Part shown: positions 1-6,599 of the stretch, piece by piece
How positions within the stretch are numbered: position 1 is the stretch's first letter
Layout of the letters: every line of letters starts with the position of its first letter
Source of the DNA: JBBIRM01 sp037441765
GTDB taxonomy: Bacteria > Desulfobacterota > BSN033 > UBA1163
NCBI GenBank assembly: GCA_037441765.1
Contig: JBBIRM010000163.1
Location: forward strand, 1-6,599
DNA: 6,599 nt
Reading direction: 5' to 3'
Translations under genes and position numbers: made by a program
Notes under the pieces: model-generated
Told to the model about the DNA's origin: nothing
Seen by the model: only the letters and a program-made list of their open reading frames with translations
The model's database searches: none

Positions 1-20
1 ATGGAATCTATGGCGGATTT

Positions 21-102
21 AAAAAGAAAAAAACCCTTTTACGGAATTTCTGGGGAGATCTCTGAAAAAGTATTTAAAACGAGTTTTATAAACCCTCCCC
101 AG
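21..102 (-). terminator. Possible transcription end region of smc (weak)
   Basis: Reading on the minus strand after the smc stop, an 8-bp perfect inverted repeat (CTGGGGAG at 102-95 with CTCCCCAG at 57-50) is followed about 13 bases later by a T-rich run at 33-21, interrupted once by C. This has the parts of an intrinsic terminator, but the loop is long (37 bases) and the T-run does not abut the stem, so it is not canonical. It may instead be an mRNA 3' structure, or chance. Confidence 0.25.
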
Positions 103-127
103 CCTTTCTATGACTTTTTCAGATCTC
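55..127. repeat. Imperfect inverted repeat downstream of smc
   Basis: CTGAAAAAGT at 62-71 is the exact reverse complement of ACTTTTTCAG at 113-122. Pairing continues outward for five more bases (55-59 with 123-127) after a 2-base bulge, giving 15 pairs around a 41-base spacer. The spacer holds a small AAAAC-GA-GTTTT symmetry at 77-88. The left arm also overlaps the GGGGAG that can pair with 95-102, so the two structures cannot both form as simple hairpins. The GGGGAG motif recurs at 132-137. No gene is evident here. It could be a REP-like palindromic element or a transcription-end structure. Confidence 0.5.
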
Positions 128-169
128 TCTTGGGGAGGTCCCCGAAAGTGTTTGCTTCATCAGCCCAGA

Positions 170-3100
170 TCAATTAAGCCTCACAGAGACGACCTTCGAA
201 ACTCCAGGGGTCTCCATGGTAATTCCATAAAGGGTCTGGGCAGCCTCCATGGTATTCTTATTATGAGTAATCATGATAAACTGAGATGTCTTTGAAAACC
301 CTTTTATCAATTCGATAAATCGACTGATGTTGGCATCATCCAAAGGTGCATCCACCTCGTCAAGCAGACAGAATGGGGTGGGTTTGATCATAAAAAGACC
401 AAAAAGCAGGGCAGTTGCTACCAGGGCCTTCTCCCCCCCTGATAGAAGATCAATATTCTGAAGTTTTTTACCTGGGGGTTGAGCGATGATATCCACTCCT
501 GTTGTAGAAGGGTCATTCTCGTCAAGGAGGACGAGACTGGCCTGGCCACCCTTAAAGAGTCTATGAAAAACCTCTTTGAACTTTTCATTAACCAGTTGAA
601 AAGTTTCTAAGAACCTCTTGGTGGTTGTCCGGTTGATTCGAGCAATTGCCTTTCTTAAAGTCTCGAGAGCCTTCTGAAGATCCATCTGTTGTTCTGTCAG
701 AAAGTCATGTCTCTGCTTCAGTTCTTGATACTCCTCAATGGCCATGAGATTGACCTCTCCAAACCCTTCAAGTGCTGTTTTTAATTCCGCAAGTCTTCGG
801 GCCAACTCCTCTCTTGGAAACTCTCCATCCGCCTGATTCAAAGAGGGTGAAAGGTTAGTCCCATAACGCTCCCTCACCGAATCCTGTAAATGTTGAATCT
901 TCATTTGGTATTCAGAGGCGCGGATCTCCTCCTCGTGGATCTTCTGCCTCAAATCCTCCAGTTCTCGATGAAGATATTTGGAAGAGGCCTCTGATTCTTT
1001 CAACTCATTGGAAAGAGATTCTACGGTCTCTTTTAGCTCGGTTAGCCTCTCTTCCTTTAATCGATTTATCTTCAGGCATTCTTCTAACTCCTTATCCACC
1101 TGTTGGATCTTTCCATAAATCGAGATCGCCTCTTTCCTAAATTGTCTGATAGAAGCCAATTCCTTAGAAATCTGTTCTTTCAAGGCCATCTGATTCTCTG
1201 AGAGAGTTTCGATCTGTCTTTCCAAACCCTTTCTCTTCTCTTCCAGAGAGGCTAAGAAAATCTTCTTCTCTATAATATTTCCTCCAAGTTCTTCGGTTCC
1301 ACCCCCAACCTCTTCCACCTTCCTTTTAAACAGCTGGACCTGTTCCTCTCTCCTCTGCTTCTCGCCTTCCTTTTCTTCTATTTGGAGAGAAACCTTCTTC
1401 CTTTCTATCTCTAATTCTTCATTTTCCTCTTCAAGTTGCCTCTTTTCAAATAGGATGACCTCAAGCCTTTGATGAATCTGGGATATCTCCTTATTCAACC
1501 CCTCTAAATCCCTATCCTGGTGAAAGAGTTCGATCTCCTTAGCCTGAATCTCCTTCTTTCTTTCCTCCAGTTCCCTTTCCTTTTCCGCAATCCTATTTTG
1601 AAGAGATTCTTCTTCCTCCAGGGCCCTCTGGTAAAACTGCTCCTCCTCCTTCAACCTCTCTTCTAATTCCTTGATCCTCCTTCGCCTCTCCAATAGCCCT
1701 AAACCCTGATCTCTGCTTCCCCCGGATATTACTCCCGAACGCTCTACCACATCCCCCTCCAGGGTGACAAGGATGTCTAACCCTTCCTCTTTCTTTATCC
1801 AGTATAGTGCCTCCTCCAAAGTCTCAACCAAACCAACATCTCCAAGAAGGAAATCAGCCAGGGAAGAAAATTCCTCCTTTACATTGACGAAACCGAGAAG
1901 TGGTGGAGGAAATTTTTCGTCCCTCGGAGAAGGAGACTCCCTTTTTTTTCCTTTTACCCCTTTCGGGATAAAATTTGCCCGGCCTAACGACTCCCTTTTA
2001 AGGAAGTTCAGCCCTTCAATGCCTTCCTTCTCTCCTTCCACGATCAGGTATTGCAATCTCGTTCCCAAGACTGCTTCCAGCGGAATCTCATATTTTGGAT
2101 TGGCATCGAGAATGTCTGCTACGACTCCCAAGACTCCTTTCCACTTCTCCTCCTCTTCCTTCTTTTTAAGTAGGAGAGATCTGACCCCCTTTTCATAACC
2201 CTCATAATTGTCTTGAAGTTCTTTCAATGAGAGGTAGCGAGACCTATCCTTTCTTAATGTTTCCTCTAAGAGGGATCTCTCCTTCTGACTCTGAAGGAAT
2301 AACTCCTTTAATCCTTCTATCTCTCCTTCAAGACGAACCTTTTCTTCTTGGTAGACCGACAGAATTGAAAGAGTAAGTTCCTTAGCCCTATTCTTATCTG
2401 AGAGGGATTCTTCCGCTTGATTAAGTTTTCCACCAACCTCCTCAGATTCTTTTAGGTTGGAACGTATTCGCTTTTGAAGGTCTTCGCTTCTCTCTTCGAG
2501 GTGGGTGAGACGGTTTCGGAGAGAAGTCAGTTGAGTTAGGGAATCGATCAGCTTCCCCTTCTCAGTCTCCAATTCTTCTACGAGTTCCTGATAAGTTGTT
2601 CTAAAATCGTTAAAAAGTGTTTCCCACTCATTGAGAATATCCTCGGTCTCTCGACATTCTTCTTCAAGTTGTTCTAAGAGGGTCTCCATACCTCTTCGCT
2701 CTCTTCTCGTCTCCCTCCAGAGATTCAAAGAACGTCTGACCTCTTCGGACAACTGCCCCTCTCGTTTTTGAATCTCGCCTTCTTCCCTTCTTAAAAATTC
2801 TATTTCGTTCTCCATTCTTTGGATCTTTCGACTAAGATCAAAAACCTCCTGCTGAAGGGCCCGAAGCCTCTCTCCTTCTTCCACGACCTTCAGTTTTATC
2901 TCATCAATGGAGGCTTCCTTCTTTGATATCTGGGTAGAGATCTCGATCTCCCTCTCTCGGAGGGCCTTGAGATAGCCCTTTGATGCCTCCCACTTTTCAG
3001 AAAGTTCAGCATATTCATTAAGGGCGAAGCGGATCTCTATCTCTCTAACCTCTTTTCTTATGGCCTTATACTCCTCTGCCCGTTTCACCTGTCTTTCGAG

Positions 3101-3721
3101 GGAGACGATCTGCCGTTTAACCTCGGAAATTATATCTTGAACCCTCAGGAGGTTTTGCTGGGTTGCCTCCATCTTCATCAGGGCAAGTCTTTTCCTTTCC
3201 TTGTATTTAGCAATGCCTGCTGCTTCTTCAATTAAAAAACGCCTTTCCTGGGGGTTTGCATTGATCAGATGCTCCACCCGACCCTGTTCCACAATCGAAT
3301 AACCATTGACTCCGATACCGGTGTCTAAGAAAAGATCGGTGATGTCTCGCAACCGACAAGGGATTTTATTAATCAGATACTCGCTTTCCCCTGACCGATA
3401 TAGCCTCCGGGTCACTGTGATCTCACTGTATTGTTCATACTCTTTGGGTGCAGACCCATCCTCGTTGGAGAAGGTCAAACTCACCTCTGCCATCCCTAAG
3501 GGCTTCCTTCCTTCTGCTCCATTGAAGATGACATCCTCCATCAACTTTCCACGTAGATGTTTGGCACTCCGTTCCCCAAGAACCCAGAGGACCGCATCTA
3601 CAATGTTGGACTTACCACAACCATTGGGGCCCACAATCGTCGTAATCCCTTCTGGGAAGGTAAGGTGGAGACGATCGACGAAGGATTTGAAGCCGACCAT
3701 CTCAAGTGATTTAAGTTTCAT
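170..3721 (-). CDS. smc: Chromosome partition protein SMC
   Basis: Cytoplasmic ABC-type ATPase of the bacterial condensin that loops and segregates chromosomes, normally working with ScpA and ScpB (not in this window). It is 1183 residues, close to the usual length of about 1190, and complete. The N-terminal head has Walker A GPNGCGKS (31-38), the R-loop arginine near 57 and a Q-loop Gln near 146 (SIVEQGRVE). A long Glu/Lys/Arg-rich coiled coil follows to about 505. The hinge spans about 510-665 and ends in the SGVISGGS motif. The return coil runs to roughly 1010. The C-terminal head has signature LSGGE (1093-1097), Walker B CLLDE (Asp1121/Glu1122), a D-loop and the H-loop His1153. The ATG is preceded by AAGGG with 10 bases of spacing. 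Residues 45-51 read LWVLGER where many homologues have RWVLGEQ, a mild variation. It lies 120 bases after gltX on the same strand and may be co-transcribed with it. Confidence 0.98.
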   Translation of the reverse strand: MKLKSLEMVGFKSFVDRLHLTFPEGITTIVGPNGCGKSNIVDAVLWVLGERSAKHLRGKLMEDVIFNGAEGRKPLGMAEVSLTFSNEDGSAPKEYEQYSEITVTRRLYRSGESEYLINKIPCRLRDITDLFLDTGIGVNGYSIVEQGRVEHLINANPQERRFLIEEAAGIAKYKERKRLALMKMEATQQNLLRVQDIISEVKRQIVSLERQVKRAEEYKAIRKEVREIEIRFALNEYAELSEKWEASKGYLKALREREIEISTQISKKEASIDEIKLKVVEEGERLRALQQEVFDLSRKIQRMENEIEFLRREEGEIQKREGQLSEEVRRSLNLWRETRRERRGMETLLEQLEEECRETEDILNEWETLFNDFRTTYQELVEELETEKGKLIDSLTQLTSLRNRLTHLEERSEDLQKRIRSNLKESEEVGGKLNQAEESLSDKNRAKELTLSILSVYQEEKVRLEGEIEGLKELFLQSQKERSLLEETLRKDRSRYLSLKELQDNYEGYEKGVRSLLLKKKEEEEKWKGVLGVVADILDANPKYEIPLEAVLGTRLQYLIVEGEKEGIEGLNFLKRESLGRANFIPKGVKGKKRESPSPRDEKFPPPLLGFVNVKEEFSSLADFLLGDVGLVETLEEALYWIKKEEGLDILVTLEGDVVERSGVISGGSRDQGLGLLERRRRIKELEERLKEEEQFYQRALEEEESLQNRIAEKERELEERKKEIQAKEIELFHQDRDLEGLNKEISQIHQRLEVILFEKRQLEEENEELEIERKKVSLQIEEKEGEKQRREEQVQLFKRKVEEVGGGTEELGGNIIEKKIFLASLEEKRKGLERQIETLSENQMALKEQISKELASIRQFRKEAISIYGKIQQVDKELEECLKINRLKEERLTELKETVESLSNELKESEASSKYLHRELEDLRQKIHEEEIRASEYQMKIQHLQDSVRERYGTNLSPSLNQADGEFPREELARRLAELKTALEGFGEVNLMAIEEYQELKQRHDFLTEQQMDLQKALETLRKAIARINRTTTKRFLETFQLVNEKFKEVFHRLFKGGQASLVLLDENDPSTTGVDIIAQPPGKKLQNIDLLSGGEKALVATALLFGLFMIKPTPFCLLDEVDAPLDDANISRFIELIKGFSKTSQFIMITHNKNTMEAAQTLYGITMETPGVSKVVSVRLN

Positions 3722-3750
3722 GGATTGGCTTCCCTTGTCTTTAAATCCTC

Positions 3751-3770
3751 AGTATAAAATCCGTATTATC
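3751..3770 (-). promoter_or_regulatory. Possible -10 boxes upstream of smc (weak)
   Basis: On the minus strand, TATACT (3756-3751) and GATAAT (3770-3765) each match the sigma-70 -10 consensus at five of six positions and lie 30-49 bases before the smc ATG. Neither has a convincing -35 hexamer at 16-18 bases or an extended -10 TG. The gap is A/T-rich, so such matches arise easily by chance. smc may have its own weak promoter here or depend on read-through from gltX. Confidence 0.2.
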
Positions 3771-3775
3771 TAAAC

Positions 3776-3890
3776 TCCAAAGAGTAAACCCTAAATCCTA
3801 AAAAAGTTCAAAATTTGAAAATCAAAAATGAATATTTTTATTTAAGATTGATCCCTTTGTTGTGTTTCGCCCGATATTCGAATTTCAGAC
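3776..3890. repeat. Degenerate A/T-rich low-complexity repeat overlapping gltX 3' end
   Basis: The stretch is built from related short words, such as CTAAATCCTAAA, TTCAAAATTTGAAAATC and, inside the gltX end, CGATATTCGAATTTC. From memory, this resembles dispersed non-coding spacers made of AAATTCGAATATCG/AAATTCAAAATT-type words in Desulfobacterota and similar genomes. The last 15 or so GltX residues, read from it, fall outside the conserved fold. The weak TTTGA/TCAAA pairing on the minus strand, followed by six T, might also act as a poor terminator after gltX. Only one copy is visible, so repeat status is inferred. Confidence 0.3.
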
Positions 3891-5287
3891 TTGGAAATAT
3901 ATTCAATGGCCCTCTGAATCCTCTGAACAACTTTCTCTTTGCCTAAAATCTCCATGACCTCATCGAGAGGAGGGCTGGCTGTCTTTCCTGTCAAGGCCAC
4001 CCGGAGGGGTTGGGCAATTTTAACCAAAGGTTCCCTTCTTAACTCCGAGAGTTGGTGAATCAGACGATGACTGCTCGCCCTATCCAAAACGCTCTCTTTG
4101 GAGAGAGATTGAAGAACCTGCTTAAAAAGGGGAAGGCTCTCAGCGTTGAGAAATTTTTCCGAGGTCTTCCCATCATAAGTGATCTCATCTGAAAAGTAAA
4201 AGGCTGACTGTTCAGCCATTTCCACAAGGGTCTTTACCCTTTCCCTGAGAGAGAGGACTACCTTCCTCATAAGTTCCTGATCAGTGATGAAGTATCCCTT
4301 TGCTTCCATAAAGGGCCGAACCATCAGGACCAATTCATCCAGTTCCATCTTTTTAATATATTCTGAATTGAGCCAATCTAATTTGCTTGGATTGATAGCT
4401 GCTGGCGATCGTCCAATAGCCTCCAGGCTGAACTTCTCAATCAACTCCTTTAGGGTGAACTCTTCTTGGTCACCATAAGACCATCCCAAACGCACTAGGT
4501 AGTTGACAACAGCCTGTGGGAGATAGCCCATCTTCTTATATTCCATGACTGAAGGGGCCCCATGGCGCTTGGAAAGTTTTTTCTTATCCGGGCCGAGGAT
4601 CATGGAGACATGACCGAACTTTGGAAGGGGGTAATCCAATGCTCGGTAAATCTGAATCTGCCTTGGGGTATTATTTAAATGGTCATTTCCACGAATTACA
4701 TGCGTGATTCCCATTGTTCCATCATCCACAACGACTGAAAAATTGTAGGTGGGAAGGCCATCGCTTCTAAGGAGGATGAGGTCATCTAACTCCGCATTAT
4801 CAAATTCCACCCGACCCTGAATGAGGTCTTCAACTACGGTTTTCCCTTCGTCAGGGGAAAGAAAACGTATGGTAAAAGGCCTATTTATAGGAGGACTCTT
4901 TCGACCCAGGCAGGTTCGATCATACTTTGGCTTTCTCCCTGTTCGTAGCGCCAACTCTCTTTTTGCATCCAACTCCTCAGGGGTGCAATAACAGCGATAG
5001 GCTTTGCCCTCTCTTAGAAGTTTTTCCGAGGCCTCCTGATAAATTGAAATTCTCTCACTCTGATAATAAGGGCCTTCATCCCAGTCCATCCCCAACCAGG
5101 TCATGGCGTCGAGAATTCCCTGGGTTGATGCCTGAGTAGAACGGGCAACATCTGTATCCTCAATGCGGAGAATAAACTTGCCTCCCGAATGCCGAGCAAA
5201 CAACCAGTTGAAAAGGGCTGTCCTTGCTCCACCAATATGAAGATCACCTGTTGGGCTGGGTGCAAATCGGGTCCTTACTTCAGACAA
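3842..5287 (-). CDS. gltX: Glutamyl-tRNA synthetase
   Basis: Class I aminoacyl-tRNA synthetase of the cytoplasm that attaches glutamate to tRNA-Glu using ATP. It is 481 residues, within the family's usual 460-500. The N-terminus RFAPSPTGDLHIGGARTALF contains the HIGH-type motif HIGG (17-20), and the KMSKS-type loop is KLSKR (237-241). Cys99, Cys101, Tyr122 and Cys126 reproduce the spacing of the zinc site known from E. coli GluRS. The anticodon-binding helical part follows to about 465 (QPLRVALTG at 426-434). The last 15 or so residues look like an unconserved tail. The start is TTG: the frame is open upstream to a TGA at 5369-5371 but contains no ATG, GTG or TTG, and this TTG gives the expected N-terminus with a good ribosome site. 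Whether it also charges tRNA-Gln (non-discriminating type) cannot be decided here. It follows alaS by 139 bases, behind a terminator. Confidence 0.97.
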   Translation of the reverse strand: MSEVRTRFAPSPTGDLHIGGARTALFNWLFARHSGGKFILRIEDTDVARSTQASTQGILDAMTWLGMDWDEGPYYQSERISIYQEASEKLLREGKAYRCYCTPEELDAKRELALRTGRKPKYDRTCLGRKSPPINRPFTIRFLSPDEGKTVVEDLIQGRVEFDNAELDDLILLRSDGLPTYNFSVVVDDGTMGITHVIRGNDHLNNTPRQIQIYRALDYPLPKFGHVSMILGPDKKKLSKRHGAPSVMEYKKMGYLPQAVVNYLVRLGWSYGDQEEFTLKELIEKFSLEAIGRSPAAINPSKLDWLNSEYIKKMELDELVLMVRPFMEAKGYFITDQELMRKVVLSLRERVKTLVEMAEQSAFYFSDEITYDGKTSEKFLNAESLPLFKQVLQSLSKESVLDRASSHRLIHQLSELRREPLVKIAQPLRVALTGKTASPPLDEVMEILGKEKVVQRIQRAIEYISKSEIRISGETQQRDQS

Positions 5288-5296
5288 ACTTCTTAT

Positions 5297-5302
5297 CCCC
5301 TT
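5297..5302 (-). promoter_or_regulatory. Ribosome-binding site for the TTG start of gltX
   Basis: AAGGGG on the minus strand lies 9 bases before the TTG at 5287-5285. It supports that non-ATG codon as the start, since no other usable start lies in the open frame upstream. Confidence 0.6.
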
Positions 5303-5322
5303 GAGGAATTGAAAATAATGAA

Positions 5323-5349
5323 TAGGGAACTGACCATATTGGTTCCCTA
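5323..5349. repeat. Inverted repeat in the gltX leader (operator or RNA hairpin)
   Basis: TAGGGAAC at 5323-5330 and GTTCCCTA at 5342-5349 are perfect 8-bp reverse complements with an 11-base spacer. On the minus strand the spacer can add an inner CCA/TGG pairing around ATA. It lies between the candidate -10 box and the gltX start, about 36 bases before the TTG. The following sequence has no uninterrupted T-run, so it does not look like a terminator. It could be a DNA operator for a dimeric regulator or a 5' UTR stem-loop. The repeat itself is certain; the function is not. Confidence 0.55.
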
Positions 5350-5362
5350 AATAAAGTAAATA

Positions 5363-5371
5363 ATTATATCA
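5363..5371 (-). promoter_or_regulatory. Candidate extended -10 promoter for gltX
   Basis: The minus strand reads TGATATAAT, a full consensus -10 (TATAAT, 5368-5363) with the TG of an extended -10. No recognisable -35 lies at 16-18 bases; that place is taken by the alaS terminator stem, which fits an extended -10 promoter that needs no -35. Transcription would begin near 5356, giving a leader of roughly 68 bases that contains the inverted repeat at 5323-5349. The A/T-rich surroundings leave room for a chance match. Confidence 0.45.
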
Positions 5372-5407
5372 AAAAAATTCCCCTTATCCTTATTAAAGGA
5401 GGGGAAT
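5371..5407 (-). terminator. Intrinsic (Rho-independent) terminator of alaS
   Basis: It begins 19 bases after the alaS stop. On the minus strand ATTCCCCT (5407-5400) pairs with AGGGGAAT (5384-5377), and an inner CCTT/AAGG stem closes a TAAT loop with a 3-base bulge (ATA) on the 3' side. Six to seven T follow immediately (5377-5371). The plus strand lacks a matching T-tract, so it acts for minus-strand transcription, separating alaS from gltX. Confidence 0.85.
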
Positions 5408-5426
5408 GATGTTCAACGTTAAATCA

Positions 5427-6599
5427 CTAAATAAGTTCGTCAATGGACTTTAATGCCTCATCCAATTGGTTGGGGTTACTCCCTCCTGCTTGAGCAAAAT
5501 CCGCACGACCTCCTCCTGTCCCTTGAACATGGAGGGATACCTTTTTAATCATTTCATTGGCCTTATATCGCTCTGTAAGATCAGGGGTGACACCCATAAT
5601 GAGAGAGACCTTGTCTTGTGTCCGACCGCCTAATAGGACGATACCTGAACCTATCATCCCCTTTAGTTGATCTACAAACTCTCTAAGTCTTTTCATATCC
5701 TTCCCATCCACTCTCGCCGAGAGGACCTTCACCCCTTTCACCTCCCTTACCATGGAGAAAAGGGTGTTAACCTCCTGGTGAGATAACCTGTCCTGAAAGG
5801 ATTGAATCTCTCGCTCCAATTCTTTCTGACGTTGAAGCAAACGCCCAACCTTAAGGGCCAGTTCACCTGGGGTGGATTTAAGGGAGAGGGCAATCTCTTT
5901 TAATTCCTGTTCCTCTCCTTTGATGAATCGGTAGGCTTCTTCCCCGGTCAGGGCTTCAATCCTTCTTACTCCTGCAGCCACGCCTGTCTCATTTAGAATT
6001 TTGAAAAGACCAATATCCCCAGTCCTCGATGAATGCGTCCCTCCACAGAGTTCGATGCTAAAGTCTGAGATCATGACCACTCTAACCCTTTCTCCATACT
6101 TCTCTCCGAAGAGAGCCATTGCTCCTAATTGGAGGGCTTCCTCCACCATCATAACCTTTGTCTCAACAGGCAGATTCTCGCGAATCTTCTGATTGACCAT
6201 AGCCTCAATCCGTAAAAGATCCTCTTCTTCGATGGAAGTAAAATGGGTGAAGTCAAATCTTAACCGTTCGGGTGTAACCAGAGAACCTGCTTGATGGACA
6301 TGAGCACCCAGAACCTCTCGTAAGACAGCCTGAAGGAGGTGGGTGGCTGTATGATTTAGAGCAGTGGCCCTCCTTCTTTCAGGATCGACTCTAAGATTGG
6401 CCTCCATCCCTGGTCTCACCCTTCCCCTTTTTACCTTTACCTGATGGACAACCAACTCCTCCATTGGCTTAATCGTATCGAGCACCTCCAGGGAGAATCC
6501 TTCTTGAAAGATCACTCCCCTATCACCAACCTGCCCCCCAGCCTCTCCATAGAAAGGGGTCTTTTCAGTAACAACTTCTATTTCCTCCCCCTCCTCAGC
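5427..6599 (-). CDS. alaS: Alanyl-tRNA synthetase, C-terminal part (5' end beyond window)
   Basis: Class II synthetase that charges tRNA-Ala in the cytoplasm and clears mischarged Ser/Gly through its editing domain. The frame is open to the right edge: 28 codons precede the GTG at 6515 and encode TPFYGEAGGQVGD, the conserved start of the editing region, so that GTG is internal and the true start lies outside. The visible 390 residues are about 45% of the usual 870-880. By alignment to E. coli AlaRS roughly 480 residues are missing, including the aminoacylation core. Numbering from the edge, the editing zinc ligands are His83 and His87 (NHTATHLL) and Cys185 and His189 (ELCGGTH). A short coiled-coil stretch follows (about 225-275), then the C-Ala domain with GGGRADFAQAGG (362-373). 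It ends at a TAG, 19 bases before its terminator. Confidence 0.97.
   Translation of the reverse strand, partial: AEEGEEIEVVTEKTPFYGEAGGQVGDRGVIFQEGFSLEVLDTIKPMEELVVHQVKVKRGRVRPGMEANLRVDPERRRATALNHTATHLLQAVLREVLGAHVHQAGSLVTPERLRFDFTHFTSIEEEDLLRIEAMVNQKIRENLPVETKVMMVEEALQLGAMALFGEKYGERVRVVMISDFSIELCGGTHSSRTGDIGLFKILNETGVAAGVRRIEALTGEEAYRFIKGEEQELKEIALSLKSTPGELALKVGRLLQRQKELEREIQSFQDRLSHQEVNTLFSMVREVKGVKVLSARVDGKDMKRLREFVDQLKGMIGSGIVLLGGRTQDKVSLIMGVTPDLTERYKANEMIKKVSLHVQGTGGGRADFAQAGGSNPNQLDEALKSIDELI

Noticed and set aside
110..295. Plus-strand open frame of 61 codons
   Set aside because: Most of it is antisense to the conserved SMC C-terminus (VSVRL, TMEAAQTLYG region), and it has no recognisable domain.
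1190..1710. Long pyrimidine-rich stretch on the plus strand, a possible triplex-forming tract
   Set aside because: It is explained by Glu/Lys/Arg-rich coiled-coil codons of SMC on the minus strand.
1764..2198. Plus-strand open frame of 144 codons, Ser/Pro/Phe-rich
   Set aside because: It lies wholly antisense to the SMC hinge; its composition is what the complement of Glu/Lys/Gly-rich coding sequence gives.
3306..3773. Plus-strand open frame of 155 codons
   Set aside because: It is antisense to the conserved SMC head, including Walker A, and shows no family motifs.
3787..3802. CCCTAAATCCTAAA, similar to a telomere repeat
   Set aside because: Only two imperfect units in an A/T-rich bacterial gap; a chance resemblance.
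5288..5426. T-box or other known riboswitch before gltX
   Set aside because: The expected transcript leader (about 68 bases) is too short for a T-box, there is no T-box consensus, and the terminator in the gap belongs to alaS, not the gltX leader.
6001..6192. Short plus-strand open frames inside the synthetase genes (also at 4284-4478 and 4927-5139)
   Set aside because: They are antisense shadows of strongly conserved AlaS and GltX coding sequence.
6513..6515. GTG as the start of the right-hand gene
   Set aside because: The frame continues upstream to the window edge and encodes the conserved AlaRS segment TPFYGEAGGQVGD, so the GTG is an internal valine.

Overview
The window carries three large, tightly packed housekeeping genes, all on the minus strand. 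In transcription order (right to left) they are the 3' part of alaS (alanyl-tRNA synthetase, running off the right edge), gltX (glutamyl-tRNA synthetase, complete) and smc (chromosome-partition SMC ATPase, complete). There is no mobile-element gene, tRNA, rRNA or CRISPR array. Nothing coding points to a new system; the less ordinary material is in the three short non-coding stretches.

Layout from the left. Bases 1-169 lie downstream of smc and hold nested inverted repeats and an A/T-rich run, but no convincing gene. smc fills 170-3721. A 120-base A/T-rich gap (3722-3841) follows, part of which looks like a degenerate low-complexity repeat reaching into the 3' end of gltX. gltX fills 3842-5287 and starts with TTG. 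The 139-base gap at 5288-5426 is the best regulatory stretch. In transcription order it holds a clear intrinsic terminator for alaS, then an extended -10 box abutting the terminator's T-tract, then an 8-bp-arm inverted repeat in the presumed gltX leader, and then the gltX ribosome-binding site. alaS fills 5427-6599 and is incomplete.

Organism: a bacterium with moderate G+C (mid-40s percent by eye). The SMC Walker A has Cys (GPNGCGKS), as is common in Gram-negative SMCs. GltX keeps the CxC...YxxxC zinc site of the proteobacterial type. The A/T-rich TTCGAATAT/TTCAAAATTT-like sequence after gltX resembles dispersed spacers I associate with Desulfobacterota and neighbouring phyla. Desulfobacterota or a related deep-branching Gram-negative lineage is a reasonable but low-confidence guess.

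How the genes relate: AlaS and GltX charge tRNA-Ala and tRNA-Glu for translation, while SMC organises and segregates the chromosome. The terminator plus promoter between alaS and gltX suggests that gltX is transcribed separately from alaS. gltX and smc have no strong terminator between them and may share a transcript. The SMC partners ScpA and ScpB, and ftsY (often next to smc), are not in the window.
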